NCBI RefSeq assembly: GCF_014204865.1
Contig: NZ_JACHMG010000001.1
Coordinates: 5,048,501 to 5,112,500, forward strand
Reading direction: 5' to 3'
Source: Amycolatopsis jiangsuensis
GTDB taxonomy: Bacteria; Actinomycetota; Actinomycetes; Mycobacteriales; Pseudonocardiaceae
DNA length: 64,000 nt
Shown here: positions 16,478 through 25,817 of the stretch, piece after piece
How the letters are laid out: every line of letters starts with the position of its first letter
How positions within the stretch are numbered: position 1 is the first letter of the stretch
Made by a program: the position numbers and the translations under genes
The notes under the pieces: model-generated
The model's input: only the letters and a program-made list of their open reading frames with translations
Database searches by the model: none
What the model was told of the DNA's origin: nothing

Positions 16478-17449
16478 CTATTTGATGAAGCCCTTCTTGA
16501 GCATCCAGTCGTGGGCGACGGTGCCGGCGTCCTTGCCGTCCACGTCGACCTGTTTGCACAGCTCGACCATCTGCTTGTTGTCGATCGCCGCGGTCACCTT
16601 CTCCAGCGGACCGCGAATCTCCGGATGCTGGTTCAGGAAGTCGGTGCGCAACGTCACCGCGGCGTTGTACTGCGGGAACGCCTTCTTGTCGTCCTCGAGC
16701 ACGCGCAGGTTCAGCCCCTGGATCCGGCCGTCGGTGGTGAACACCTCACCGATCGGGCAGGTGCCGTTGGCCACCGCGGAGTAGATCGTGCCGATCCCGA
16801 AGTTCTCGATCTTCGGGTTCTTCAGGCCGTAGGCCTTGACCGCCGCCGGGAACCCGTCCTGCCGGCTGGTGAACTCCGTCTCCAGGCAGAACTGCGCCTG
16901 GTCCGGGTTCTGCGTGAGGAAGTTCGCCAGGTCCGAGGTGGTCTTGAGGTTGTTCTTCTTCGCGTAGGCCTCCGTGGTGGCGAAGGCGTACTGGTCGTTG
17001 AGCGGCGAGTACTTCAGCCAGGTGACGCCGAACTTCTCCGCGTCCGCCTTCGCGGTCGCGTCGTACTGCGCCTGCTCCCCGCCGGGTACCGGCAGCTCGT
17101 TGCCCTGGTAGTTGATCCAGCCGGTGCCGGTGTACTCCCAGGCCAGGTCGCTCTGCCCGTTCAGCAGCGCCTGCCGCGACGAGTTCGAGCCCTTGATGTC
17201 GGTCAGGTCCACCACGTCCGCGCCGGCCGCGGACAACGCCATCTCGGCCATGTAGCCGAGGATGATGTTCTCCGTGAAGTCCTTCGATCCGACGATCACC
17301 CGCTGCCCCTGCAGCTGGGGGATCGGCTGGATGGAACCGGGCTGGATCGAGTACGGCAGTGCGGTGTTGAGGTCGAGCCCGCAGGCCGACAGCGTCCCGG
17401 CCAGTACCGCGGCACCGGCCAGCGCGCCCGCCTTCTTCAGGACGTTCAT
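16478..17449 (-). CDS. Osmoprotectant ABC transporter, substrate-binding lipoprotein (OpuCC/ProX-like)
   Basis: 323 residues with a lipoprotein signal (LSAC lipobox) and a QAT-type glycine betaine/choline-binding domain: VIVGSKDFTENIILGYMAEM, DLAWEYTGTGW, PLNDQYAFATT and VAHDWMLKKGFIK are family hallmarks. It binds a quaternary ammonium solute outside the membrane and delivers it to the OpuC permeases. It is the last gene of a four-gene minus-strand operon and its start overlaps the stop of the upstream permease by one base (TGATG). Confidence 0.92.
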   Translation of the reverse strand: MNVLKKAGALAGAAVLAGTLSACGLDLNTALPYSIQPGSIQPIPQLQGQRVIVGSKDFTENIILGYMAEMALSAAGADVVDLTDIKGSNSSRQALLNGQSDLAWEYTGTGWINYQGNELPVPGGEQAQYDATAKADAEKFGVTWLKYSPLNDQYAFATTEAYAKKNNLKTTSDLANFLTQNPDQAQFCLETEFTSRQDGFPAAVKAYGLKNPKIENFGIGTIYSAVANGTCPIGEVFTTDGRIQGLNLRVLEDDKKAFPQYNAAVTLRTDFLNQHPEIRGPLEKVTAAIDNKQMVELCKQVDVDGKDAGTVAHDWMLKKGFIK

Positions 17450-18228
17450 CAGCGCAACCCCTTCGGTCCGAAGTACTGTTCGGCCACCGCGCCCAGCCAG
17501 TCGACCAGCAGCGCCAGCGCGACGGCCAGCACCGAACCGGTGATCAGCACCTTGGTCAGGTTGAGCTTGTAGCCGGTATCGATCAGGAGCCCGAACCCGC
17601 CCGCGTTGACGAACATGCCGAACGTCGCGGTACCCACGGCCAGCACCAGCGACGTACGCAGGCCGGCCAGGATCAGCGGGATGGCGAGCGGGAACTCCAC
17701 CCGCCACAGCACCTTCGACGCGGACATCCCGATCCCGCGTCCGGCGTCCACCAGTGCCGGGTCCACCTGCTGGATGCCGACCATGGTGTTGCGCAGCACC
17801 GGCAGCAGCGAGTAGAAGGCCAGCGGCAGCGCGGCCACCCACAGCCCGCCGGTCGCACCGGTGAAGATGAACCACAGCACCAGCACACCCAGCGCGGGCG
17901 CGGCCTGCCCGATGTTCGCGACGGCGAGGAAGACCGGCGCGAGCCAGCGAGCCCACGGCCGGGTCACCATCACCCCGAGCGGCACCGCGACCAGCACCAC
18001 GATCGCGGTGACCACGATGGTCATCAGCACGTGGTCGCGCAGCGCGGTGAGCAGCGAGGTCGCGTTGAGCGTGCCCGCCTCGGTGGCGGTCACCCCGGTG
18101 CCGAAGACGATGCCGAGCGTGACCGCGACGATCACCAGCACCGCGATCGGCTGGGCGAGCAGGCGGACGCGGTCGGCCCGGCGGGAGCCGGACTCGGTGC
18201 TGAACCCCGTGTCGACGGCCGCGGTCAT
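17449..18228 (-). CDS. Osmoprotectant ABC transporter permease (OpuC type)
   Basis: 259 residues with about six membrane helices and the permease coupling loop DAGRGIGMSASKVLWRVEFP, the EAA-type motif that contacts the ATPase. Homologous to the second permease of the operon but with an extra N-terminal helix. It forms, with the other permease, the channel for betaine/choline uptake. It overlaps the ATPase stop by four bases (ATGA) and the binding-protein start by one base, so the operon is translationally coupled. Confidence 0.9.
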   Translation of the reverse strand: MTAAVDTGFSTESGSRRADRVRLLAQPIAVLVIVAVTLGIVFGTGVTATEAGTLNATSLLTALRDHVLMTIVVTAIVVLVAVPLGVMVTRPWARWLAPVFLAVANIGQAAPALGVLVLWFIFTGATGGLWVAALPLAFYSLLPVLRNTMVGIQQVDPALVDAGRGIGMSASKVLWRVEFPLAIPLILAGLRTSLVLAVGTATFGMFVNAGGFGLLIDTGYKLNLTKVLITGSVLAVALALLVDWLGAVAEQYFGPKGLR

Positions 18229-19415
18229 GCCGAAGCCCCTTCGCCGGCGGTCTCCTCGGCGTCACTGGCGTAGTCGTCACGCAGCTGCTGGATGGTCGCG
18301 ATGACCGTCTCCAGCTTGATCGTGCCGGCGTACTCCCCGCGCGAACCCGTGACCGGCACCGAACCACCCTCGGCGAGCATCGCCTCGAGCGCGTCCTGCA
18401 ACGTCGACTGCAGGCTCACGATGTCGCGCAGCGGCTTGCCCACCGAGCCCAGCGACGTGGCGTTCGTCAGCTCACGCGCGTGCACCCAGCGCACCGGACG
18501 GCGCCGCTGGTCGAGCACGAGCGCGAACTGCTTGCGCTGGGTACTGAGCTTCTCGCGCACCGCGGCAGGCGATTCGTCGACAGTGGTGGTGAGCGCGTCC
18601 TGCTGCAGCTCGACGTCGCGCACCCGCATCAGGGTCAGCTGCTTGAGCGAAGCACCGGCACCGACGAAACCGGCCACGGTGTCGTCCGCCGGGTTCGCCA
18701 GGATCGACTCCGGTGTGTCGTACTGCAGGATCTTCGACTGGTTGCCGAGCACCGCGATCTTGTCGCCGAGCTTCACCGCCTCGTCGAAATCGTGCGTGAC
18801 GAACACGATCGTCTTCTTCAGGTCGGTCTGCAGCCGCAGCAGCTCGTCCTGCAGGTTGCCGCGGGTGATCGGGTCGACCGCGCCGAACGGCTCGTCCATC
18901 AGCAGCACCGGCGGGTCCGCGGCGAGCGCACGGGCCACGCCGACGCGCTGCTGCTGACCACCGGAGAGCTGGCGAGGATAGCGGTCGCGGAACTCGGCCG
19001 CGTCCAGCCCGACCAGGTCCATCATCTCCTCGACCCGGTCGGTGACCTTCTTCTTGTCCCAGCCGAGCAGACCCGGCACCACGCCGATGTTCTGCGACAC
19101 GGTGAAGTGCGGGAACAGCCCGGCCTGCTGGATCGCGTACCCGATCCGCCTGCGCAGCGTGTCGACGTCGAGCTTGAGCGCGTCGTCGCCGCCGATGGTG
19201 ATCCGGCCGGACGTCGGCTGGACCAGCCGGTTGATCATCCGCATCGTGGTGGTCTTGCCGCAGCCCGACGGGCCGACGAACACGACGATCTTGCCGGCGG
19301 GCACGACCATCGAGAAATCGTCCACGGCCGGGACGCGGGTTCCGGAGTAGCGCTTGGTGACGTGGTCCAGCTCGATCTCGACGCCGGAGACTTCGGTGGG
19401 CTCAGACACGGACAC
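18225..19415 (-). CDS. Osmoprotectant ABC transporter ATPase with CBS domains (OpuCA/ProV-like)
   Basis: 396 residues. The ABC domain (residues 10-240) has Walker A GPSGCGKTTT, Q-loop AIQQAGLFPHFTV, signature LSGGQQQR, Walker B VLLMDEPFGAVDP and switch His in THDFDEA. Residues about 265-380 form two CBS modules, which in this family sense ionic strength or bind nucleotides to gate uptake. GTG start (GTG six bases inside is an alternative). Its start lies inside the end of the preceding permease gene (14-base overlap). Confidence 0.92.
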   Translation of the reverse strand: MSVSEPTEVSGVEIELDHVTKRYSGTRVPAVDDFSMVVPAGKIVVFVGPSGCGKTTTMRMINRLVQPTSGRITIGGDDALKLDVDTLRRRIGYAIQQAGLFPHFTVSQNIGVVPGLLGWDKKKVTDRVEEMMDLVGLDAAEFRDRYPRQLSGGQQQRVGVARALAADPPVLLMDEPFGAVDPITRGNLQDELLRLQTDLKKTIVFVTHDFDEAVKLGDKIAVLGNQSKILQYDTPESILANPADDTVAGFVGAGASLKQLTLMRVRDVELQQDALTTTVDESPAAVREKLSTQRKQFALVLDQRRRPVRWVHARELTNATSLGSVGKPLRDIVSLQSTLQDALEAMLAEGGSVPVTGSRGEYAGTIKLETVIATIQQLRDDYASDAEETAGEGASA

Positions 19416-20049
19416 CCCTCGGGATGGTGAATCGCTTGATCAGGACAAAGATGCCGTCGAGCACGAGGGCGAGGATGACCACGCCCAGCGTGCCGGTGAG
19501 GGCTTGGTTCAGGGAGTTCGTGCTGCCCGCGTTCGTCAGGCCGGAGAAGACCTGCGAGCCGAGGCCGGGTCCCTTCGCGTAGGCCGAGATGACCGCGATG
19601 CCCATCAGCATCTGGGTGGCCACGCGCATCCCGGTGAGGATGGCGGGCCAGGCCAGCCGCAGCTCGACCCGGGTGAGCACGGACGTCCGGCTCATCCCGA
19701 TCCCGCGTGCGGCGTCGGTGATCGCCGGATCGACGCTGTCGAGGCCGACGATCGTGTTGCGCACGATCGGCAGCAGCCCGTAGAGCACCAGCGCGATCAC
19801 CGCGGTCGTCGAGCCGAGGCCGGACAGCGGGATCAGCAGGCCCAGCAGGGCGAAGGACGGGACGGTGAGGATCGTGCTGGCCAGCGCGGTGGCGACAGCG
19901 GAACCGATGGCACTGCGGTACACGGCGATGCCGATCAGCACGCCCAGCACGGCGGCGATGATCGTGCACTGCACGACCAGGCTGGTGTGGAGATAGGCCT
20001 GCAGCAGTAACTTGTCCCACCGGTCCGAGATGTACTCGAAGAGGTTCAT
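19402..20049 (-). CDS. Osmoprotectant ABC transporter permease (OpuC type), first gene of operon
   Basis: 215 residues, about five to six membrane helices, with the coupling motif DAARGIGMSRTSVLTRVELR matching that of the second permease. It opens the order permease-ATPase-permease-binding protein, the standard OpuC/OsmU arrangement for importing glycine betaine, choline or carnitine at high osmolarity. The ATG has GGGAGAA upstream. The promoter should lie in the 277-base gap above it. Confidence 0.9.
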   Translation of the reverse strand: MNLFEYISDRWDKLLLQAYLHTSLVVQCTIIAAVLGVLIGIAVYRSAIGSAVATALASTILTVPSFALLGLLIPLSGLGSTTAVIALVLYGLLPIVRNTIVGLDSVDPAITDAARGIGMSRTSVLTRVELRLAWPAILTGMRVATQMLMGIAVISAYAKGPGLGSQVFSGLTNAGSTNSLNQALTGTLGVVILALVLDGIFVLIKRFTIPRGVRV

Positions 20050-20326
20050 CCGTATTCGTTCTCCCGCTGCGTGTGTACTCCGCGCGTCACCCGTTCGGAG
20101 TAGCCCATCGATCGGCAGAGTGACTACCCACTATGACGGCGGGTAAACCCTGCAGCTGTCTGTGGTTGTCCACCGTTTCCTATTGCGGGCCTTACGGCAA
20201 CCGAAGTAACCACCTCGGCCGGACGGTCTTTACCTGATCGAAATGGGTTCACCTGTGCGTTTCACGCCGAAGTTCACCATTCGAGAGGCTTCGGTCACCC
20301 AGCGGAGTGCCGATAGGCTTGCCCCG
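20050..20326. promoter_or_regulatory. Divergent promoter region, OpuC operon and copper-cluster membrane gene
   Basis: This 277-base gap must contain the OpuC operon promoter on the minus strand and a plus-strand promoter. On the plus strand TAGGCT at 20314-20319, followed seven bases later by the GTG at 20327, fits a -10 element of a leaderless transcript. Local base composition is less GC-rich around 20,130-20,260 (TTTCCTATTGCGG, TTTACCTGATCGAAATGGGT). No osmotic-control site could be identified by eye. Confidence 0.45.
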
Positions 20327-20872
20327 GTGAGCACTCCGGGCAGGTACCGCGGCGCACTCGCGGCCGCTCGCGGCGCACTGCTTGCCGTCAGTTCGGCGTC
20401 ACTCGCTGTCACCGCGCACGCCGTGGCGGACGGCGGTCTGCCGGACACCGCGCTCACCCTGCTGCTCACCGCGCTGCTCGGCTGGACCGCCACCGCGCTC
20501 GCCGGGCGCGCCCGCGGACCGCTCGCCACGATCGCCGTGCTCGGCGGCGGCCAGCTGCTGATGCACCTGGTGCTCACCACACTGTCCGGGCACGAGCACG
20601 GTTCCGCGCCGGGCCGCCCGGATGGCTGGGCGATGACCGCCACGCACGCGATCGCCACCCTGGTTACAGCGCTGCTGCTGGCCCGCGCGGACGCGATGCT
20701 GCTCGGCGTCCTGCACGCGCTCCGGACGATCCTTCCCGCGCTGCCCCGGCCCTTGCCGGTCCCCGCCGCCGCGGGTGCGCCGCTGCCGCCCCGGCCGGCC
20801 GAAGCCACCACGCTCCTGCAGACCGACCTCCGCCGCATACGCCGCCGGCGTGGCCCACCACAGCACTCCTGA
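20327..20872 (+). CDS. Membrane protein linked to copper cluster
   Basis: 181 residues with about four hydrophobic helices (RGALLAVSSASLAVTAHAVA, TALTLLLTALLGWTATALAG, PLATIAVLGGGQLLMHLVLT, HAIATLVTALLLARADAMLL) and a His pair in SGHEHG between helices, a plausible metal-facing loop. Its position just before YcnI, CopC and CopD genes suggests a part in copper uptake or tolerance. The leaderless GTG start (TAGGCT -10 upstream) was preferred to a longer reading from 20243. Family not recognised with certainty. Confidence 0.65.
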   Translation: MSTPGRYRGALAAARGALLAVSSASLAVTAHAVADGGLPDTALTLLLTALLGWTATALAGRARGPLATIAVLGGGQLLMHLVLTTLSGHEHGSAPGRPDGWAMTATHAIATLVTALLLARADAMLLGVLHALRTILPALPRPLPVPAAAGAPLPPRPAEATTLLQTDLRRIRRRRGPPQHS

Positions 20873-20986
20873 ACCCAACGTGTGTGTCCAAGCCGGTTCG
20901 GACCGGACTCAGCACTCACGCCCCCTTTCCCACTCTCCCGGCGTGCGGCGCGTCCGTCGTCGGCTCATTCCTGTTCAGGAGCAGTT

Positions 20987-21742
20987 GTGTCCCCTCACGT
21001 CATCCGGCGCGCCGGCGTGCTCGCCGCCACCGTCGCGGCCACCGGCCTGCTCGGCGCGGGCATCGCGTCGGCACACGTCACCGCCAACGTCTACGGCGAG
21101 CAGCCGAGCAAGGGCGGCTACGGCACGATCTTCTTCCGCGTCCCCAACGAGGACGCCACCCAGGGCACGGTCAAGCTCGAGGTCGACCTCAAACCGGAGT
21201 ACGGCGTCGGCAGCGTGCGCACCAAGCCGATCCCCGGCTGGAGCGCCGCGGTCACCAAGTCGCCGCTGGCCCAGCCGGTGACCACCGCGTCCGGCACCAA
21301 GATCACCGAGGCGGTCACCAAGGTGGTGTGGACCGCGCAGGCCGGGACGAAGATCGGTCCGGACGAGTTCCAGGAGTTCGAGATCAGCGGCGGCCCGCTG
21401 CCGGGCAACGTCGACGAGCTCGCCTTCCCGGCCATCCAGACCTACGACGGTGGCAAGGTCGTTTCGTGGAACGAGCCGACCCCCGCCAGTGGCGAGGAAC
21501 CCGAGCACCCGGCGCCCACGGTGAAGCTGGCGGCAGCGGAGTCCGAGGACGGGCACGACGCGGCTGCCTCGTCGGACACCTCGTCGGGCACCGGGACCGA
21601 GGCCGCCTCGGCGTCGTCGGACACCACCGCGCGCTGGCTCGGCGGGGCCGGCCTGGTGGTCGGCGCGCTCGGGCTCGGGATCGGCGCGGGTGCCGTGCTG
21701 CGCTCCCGCCGTCCCGCGACGAAGACCGAAGGAACCAAGTGA
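20987..21742 (+). CDS. ycnI: YcnI family copper-binding protein (DUF1775)
   Basis: 251 residues: signal peptide ending ASA, so that His30 becomes the first mature residue (HVTANV), as required for the Cu(II)-binding site of YcnI with a conserved Trp, seen here in IPGWSAAV. A DUF1775 domain follows to about residue 165, then a Ser/Thr/Asp linker and a C-terminal membrane anchor near WLGGAGLVVGALGLGIGAG. GTG start with AGGAG upstream. Its stop overlaps the CopC start (TGATG). It probably passes copper to CopC/CopD at the cell surface. Confidence 0.92.
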   Translation: MSPHVIRRAGVLAATVAATGLLGAGIASAHVTANVYGEQPSKGGYGTIFFRVPNEDATQGTVKLEVDLKPEYGVGSVRTKPIPGWSAAVTKSPLAQPVTTASGTKITEAVTKVVWTAQAGTKIGPDEFQEFEISGGPLPGNVDELAFPAIQTYDGGKVVSWNEPTPASGEEPEHPAPTVKLAAAESEDGHDAAASSDTSSGTGTEAASASSDTTARWLGGAGLVVGALGLGIGAGAVLRSRRPATKTEGTK

Positions 21743-22308
21743 TGCGGAAAACCCTCCTCGCGCTGGCGATCGCCGGGGTGGCCCTGTTCGCCACGGCCAC
21801 CCCGGCGCTGGCGCACAACGTGCTGATCGGCTCCGACCCCGGCAACGGCGCGTCGGTGGCGAAGGGACCGTCGAAGGTCACGCTGACCTTCGACCAGTAC
21901 GTGCAGAACGCGGACGTCAACCAGATCGCGGTGACCGGGCCGAACGGCGGACAGTGGGCCGAGGGGCCGGTCACCGTGGAGAACAACGTGCTCAGCGCCC
22001 CGCTGCGCGCGCTCGGCCCGGCGGGCAAGTACACGATCGGCTACCGCATCCTGTCCGCGGACGGGCATCCGGTGTCCGGGGAGATCCCGTTCACGCTCAC
22101 CACCGCGGGCACCGGCACGCCGGCGAGCGTGGACGCGGCCAAGGCGGCCGGTGCGCCGGCGTCGGCCGCACCGGCCGCGGATTCCTCCTCCTCGGGCGGG
22201 GTGCCGATCTGGGTGTGGATCGCCGGCGCGGTCGTGCTGCTGGCGATCGGGCTGACCGTGGCGCTGCGCACCGGCCGGGACCCGGGTGCGGAGAAGGAAG
22301 ACCAGTGA
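21742..22308 (+). CDS. copC: Copper resistance protein CopC, membrane-anchored
   Basis: 188 residues. Signal peptide ending ALA, mature N-terminus His25, and the later SADGHPVSGEIPF segment supplies a second conserved His, so the type II copper site of CopC is intact. A C-terminal membrane helix (VWIAGAVVLLAIGLTVAL) anchors it. Positioned between YcnI and CopD with 1-base and 4-base overlaps, indicating one translationally coupled unit that binds and imports copper. Confidence 0.93.
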   Translation: MRKTLLALAIAGVALFATATPALAHNVLIGSDPGNGASVAKGPSKVTLTFDQYVQNADVNQIAVTGPNGGQWAEGPVTVENNVLSAPLRALGPAGKYTIGYRILSADGHPVSGEIPFTLTTAGTGTPASVDAAKAAGAPASAAPAADSSSSGGVPIWVWIAGAVVLLAIGLTVALRTGRDPGAEKEDQ

Positions 22309-23333
22309 CCCGTGCCGAGACCACCTCGCAGGTCCGCTGGGCCACGCTGCTGTGCGTGGTCACCGCCGGGCTGCTGGGCGCGCTGATCGGTGTCGCGCTC
22401 ACCGCGTCCGCGCCCGTCCCGGGTGTGGTGGAACCCAGCGAGGTGGTCTCGGCCGCCATCCCGATCGTGCGCGTGCTGATGGACCTGTCCGCGGTCACGA
22501 CGATCGGGCTGGCGCTGCTGTCCGTGCTGGTCGGTTACGACCGGCCGAAACTCACCGAGCCCGTGCTGCGCAAGGCGCGGCCGGCCGCGGTCGCCGCCGC
22601 GCTGGTGTGGGCGGCCTGCTCGGTGGTCGCGCTGATCCTGCAGACCGCGGAGTACAAGCCGGGCTCGCCGACGCTCACCCCGGCCGACATCGGCGCCTAC
22701 ATCTCCGAGGTGGGCGCGGGCAAGGCGCTGGTCATCGTCGCGGTGCTGGCGCTGCTGCACGCGGTGCTCGGGTTCTTCGCCGTGCGCAAGGGCGAGAAGG
22801 TGCCGGCCGAGGTCCGGGTGGGCGTGGGAATGTTCGCGCTGCTGCCGTTGCCGGTCACCGGCCACGCGGCGAACTGGACCTACCACGACTACACGATGAT
22901 CTCGCTGGAGCTGCACGTGATGAGCGCGGTCGCCTGGTGTGGCGGCCTCGGCGCGATGATCGTGCTGCTCGCCGCCAACCGCACGCTGCTCGGCCACGCG
23001 CTGCCCCGGTTTTCCAAACTGGCCACGCTGTGCCTGATGCTGTCGTCGGTGACCGGCCTGTTCAACGGCATCGTGGAAATCCTGGCGAACCCGACGATCG
23101 GCTTCTGGGCCGGGCTGTTCACCACGCCCTACGGTCAGCTGATGCTGCTCAAGTTGCTGTGCACCGGCGTCATCGCGCTGCTGGCGGCGAACCTCCGCTG
23201 GCGGCTGATGCCGCGGATCGTGCGTCACCAGCGGACCGCGATCGCCTCGTGGGCGACGCTCGAGCTGACCGTGATGGGGCTGGCGTTCGGCTTCGCCGTG
23301 GTGCTCACCCGGGCACCGGTCAGCCTCACCTGA
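22305..23333 (+). CDS. copD: CopD family copper import membrane protein
   Basis: 342 residues with about eight membrane helices and the conserved His/Trp-containing segments of CopD: GHAANWTYHDYTMISLELHV, then MSAVAWCGGLGAM. GTG start overlapping the copC stop by four bases (GTGA). CopD takes copper from CopC and moves it across the membrane. No copper-responsive regulator is next to the cluster. Confidence 0.9.
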   Translation: MTRAETTSQVRWATLLCVVTAGLLGALIGVALTASAPVPGVVEPSEVVSAAIPIVRVLMDLSAVTTIGLALLSVLVGYDRPKLTEPVLRKARPAAVAAALVWAACSVVALILQTAEYKPGSPTLTPADIGAYISEVGAGKALVIVAVLALLHAVLGFFAVRKGEKVPAEVRVGVGMFALLPLPVTGHAANWTYHDYTMISLELHVMSAVAWCGGLGAMIVLLAANRTLLGHALPRFSKLATLCLMLSSVTGLFNGIVEILANPTIGFWAGLFTTPYGQLMLLKLLCTGVIALLAANLRWRLMPRIVRHQRTAIASWATLELTVMGLAFGFAVVLTRAPVSLT

Positions 23334-23502
23334 CGGTCGATCTCACTTTCTGTAGTGGCAAGTTGCACTATGGGATTAGCACTGCTCCGGATGGGGCGAA
23401 CTGCCGGGCCGAATTTTCTGCACAGAGCACGACCGTGTCAGCCATCCACGGGTAAGCGACGAACGGTCGTCTGCAGTCTGCGAATGCACGTGCACACGGG
23501 TG

Positions 23503-24393
23503 TCACCGGTAGCGCGCCCACTGCGTGTCCGTACGGCCGCTGCGCAGGTCGGCGAGGCGCCGGCGCAGTTCGGACCGCACCGGCGGATGACTGCGCAGGA
23601 TCGGCAGCACGCTGGTGGTCAGCTTCAGCTCCCGCACCGCACGCAGCACGGCGAACCCGGACCACGCCGTCACGTCGAAGCCGTACGCGCGGGCGAACTC
23701 CGCGTACTGCCACGGCGGATCCCCGAACCGCTCACGGCCGACCGCGAGCGGCGTCAGGTCCCATTCCGGCGGGCCGACGCAGGACGAGTCGAAATCGCAG
23801 AGCACCGGACCGTCCGGGCCAGGGATCAGGTTGCCCGGGTACGCGTCCCCGTGCACGAACCCCGTGGCCAGCGGGAAATCCAGGCCGGCCAGCCGGTCCT
23901 CGACCTCGGCGCAGCGCGCCAGCAGGAACCGCCGGTCGCTCTCGGCCAGCTCCTCCGCGTCCTGCACGCGCGCCCGCACCGTACGCAGCGGCGTCCACTC
24001 GACGAGCCCGGCCGGCGGGGCCAGATCGTGCACCCGGTGCAGCAGCTCGGCCAGCTGCGCGGGCGAGGCGGGCGGTCCGGTGACCGGGACCCGGTGCCAG
24101 ACCGTGACCAGATGCCCGTCCACGTGCATCGGCTGGTCGACGCCCTCGAGCAACCGCACCGCGGGAATGCCGTGCCGGGCGAAGTGCTCGGCCACGCGCA
24201 CGACCGTGCCGACGCGGTGACGCAACCGGGTGGAGCCGACGATCCGCACCACCACCGGCGCGCGGACCAGCGCGTACACGGCGTTGTTGGTGAATCGCAG
24301 CAACTGCGCACCGGACGGGTCCAGCTCCAGCCGCTCACACGTCGACGTCAGCACGCGGCGGAGCTTCCCGGGCGTGAACCGCCCGTCGGACAC
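23503..24393 (-). CDS. Aminoglycoside phosphotransferase (APH) family protein
   Basis: 296 residues with the APH/choline-kinase core: catalytic loop VHGDAYPGNLI with the Asp and Asn, and the metal motif LCDFDSSCVGPPEWDL. The N-lobe nucleotide region is LLRFTNNAVYALVRAPVVVR. It should phosphorylate a small hydroxylated molecule, but drug resistance cannot be assumed because most chromosomal members have unknown substrates. GTG start. It lies 23 bases downstream of the HTH-TPR regulator gene on the same strand, a pairing that suggests co-transcription. Confidence 0.82.
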   Translation of the reverse strand: MSDGRFTPGKLRRVLTSTCERLELDPSGAQLLRFTNNAVYALVRAPVVVRIVGSTRLRHRVGTVVRVAEHFARHGIPAVRLLEGVDQPMHVDGHLVTVWHRVPVTGPPASPAQLAELLHRVHDLAPPAGLVEWTPLRTVRARVQDAEELAESDRRFLLARCAEVEDRLAGLDFPLATGFVHGDAYPGNLIPGPDGPVLCDFDSSCVGPPEWDLTPLAVGRERFGDPPWQYAEFARAYGFDVTAWSGFAVLRAVRELKLTTSVLPILRSHPPVRSELRRRLADLRSGRTDTQWARYR

Positions 24394-24416
24394 CGTGGCG
24401 AGGAGGATCGGCCGGC

Positions 24417-25817
24417 TCAGGCGGCGTAGAAGATCTTGAGCCGGTCGGCGAGGTCCCGGGCATCGGCGTTGTTCCGGCGCCGTTCGGCCTCCGTCTGCAG
24501 CGGGCGCATCCGGTCCTTGACCCGCGCGGACTTGATGCTCTCCGCGCAGTCGATCGCCTTGGCCCCGACCTTCGCCCCGTGGTCGATGTCGCCGTCGAGC
24601 AGGTGGTTGGTGGCAAGTGCGCTGAGCATGAACGTCTTGCTGCGCGCCATGTCGTCGGTGTAGGCGTCGACCGCCCTGGTCAGCGCCGGGATCGCGTACT
24701 TGGTGTGCTCCGGGTTCTTCTGCGCCAGCACGGTGTGCACGGTGCCGGTCATCGCGTAGACGTCAGTCTCGTTGAAGAACTTCACCCAGGACTCGGCGTT
24801 GGCGACGTCGGCGCGGGTGAACTCGTCCTTGCTCCGGCCGAGCAGCTTCACCGCCTGGTCCTCGTTGCCCATCATCGCGTAGGCCCACGCCTCGTTGGCG
24901 CACAGCACGGCGACCGCCAGCTCGGAACCGGATTCCTGCGCGGCGATCTGGCCGAGCTGGAAGAGCTTGAGCGCGTCGTTCGGCGCGTCCTGGTGCAGGT
25001 AGACCCGGCCCATCCGGTACAGCACGTTCGCCACCAGCGGATGGCTGTCGCCCTGTTTGGCCAGGTCCAGCGCCTGCGCGAAATGTCCGCGCGCGGAGTC
25101 CATCAGCCCGGTGTCGAACGAGGTCCAGCCCGCAAGGCTGTGCAGATCGGCGATCGCGGTGAACAGGCGCTGTTTGACCGGCTCGGCGGAACTGGAGTCG
25201 AGCATCTGCTGGCCCCAGCTCAGCTGCGCGACGACGGCGTCGCGGCAGAACCCGCCGCCGTACTGGTAGTCGAGCGAGCGCAGTGCCCTGGTCGCCGCCT
25301 CCACCTGGCGCACGTCGGTCATGCCGATGCGCCCGGGGGCGGGCGTGCGCGCGGGAGCTTCCGACCACGTCCCGGATTCCGATCCGAACACCGCCGCACC
25401 CATCGTGACCTGGGCGGCGTGCGCGAGGAACCTCCGTCGCTTCACGGACTCGTCCTCCTCAGCCTGCCGGCCGTCGGCGGCGCCGACGACCCGGGTCGCC
25501 GTGGTCTCGTCGTAGGCGAGACCCATGTATCCACGGGGGACACCCAGGCCGTCGGCGATTCTCGTGAGCACGTCGTAGGCCATGACCTGGCGACCCTTGA
25601 GGATCTCCGACACCTCGGACTGCGATTGGCCGGTCATCGCCGCGATCTGCCGCTGCGATACCCCGTGCTTGCGCAACAGGCGGTACACGGCACTGATCTC
25701 GCGGCCGGCAAGGGCCGACCGCATCTCGGGCTGTTCCCATGCCTCGGCCGGGACCGGGCTACCCGGCCGGACCTCGGCGCCGGGGAGTCCGGAACCTTTG
25801 CCAGTACTGGCGTCCAT
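24417..25817 (-). CDS. HTH-TPR transcriptional regulator
   Basis: 466 residues. An XRE-type helix-turn-helix lies at about residues 38-95 (LRKHGVSQRQIAAMTGQSQS, EVSEILKGRQ), then a linker with a hydrophobic VTMGAAVFG stretch, then about 300 residues of TPR-like helices (FAQALDLAKQGDSHPLVANV, LYRMGRVYLHQDAPNDALKL, KFFNETDVYAMTGTVHTVLA). Such proteins resemble the Streptomyces regulators with TPR peptide- or protein-binding tails. It is divergent from a pair of small genes, as is usual for this group, and probably controls them and itself. Confidence 0.8.
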   Translation of the reverse strand: MDASTGKGSGLPGAEVRPGSPVPAEAWEQPEMRSALAGREISAVYRLLRKHGVSQRQIAAMTGQSQSEVSEILKGRQVMAYDVLTRIADGLGVPRGYMGLAYDETTATRVVGAADGRQAEEDESVKRRRFLAHAAQVTMGAAVFGSESGTWSEAPARTPAPGRIGMTDVRQVEAATRALRSLDYQYGGGFCRDAVVAQLSWGQQMLDSSSAEPVKQRLFTAIADLHSLAGWTSFDTGLMDSARGHFAQALDLAKQGDSHPLVANVLYRMGRVYLHQDAPNDALKLFQLGQIAAQESGSELAVAVLCANEAWAYAMMGNEDQAVKLLGRSKDEFTRADVANAESWVKFFNETDVYAMTGTVHTVLAQKNPEHTKYAIPALTRAVDAYTDDMARSKTFMLSALATNHLLDGDIDHGAKVGAKAIDCAESIKSARVKDRMRPLQTEAERRRNNADARDLADRLKIFYAA

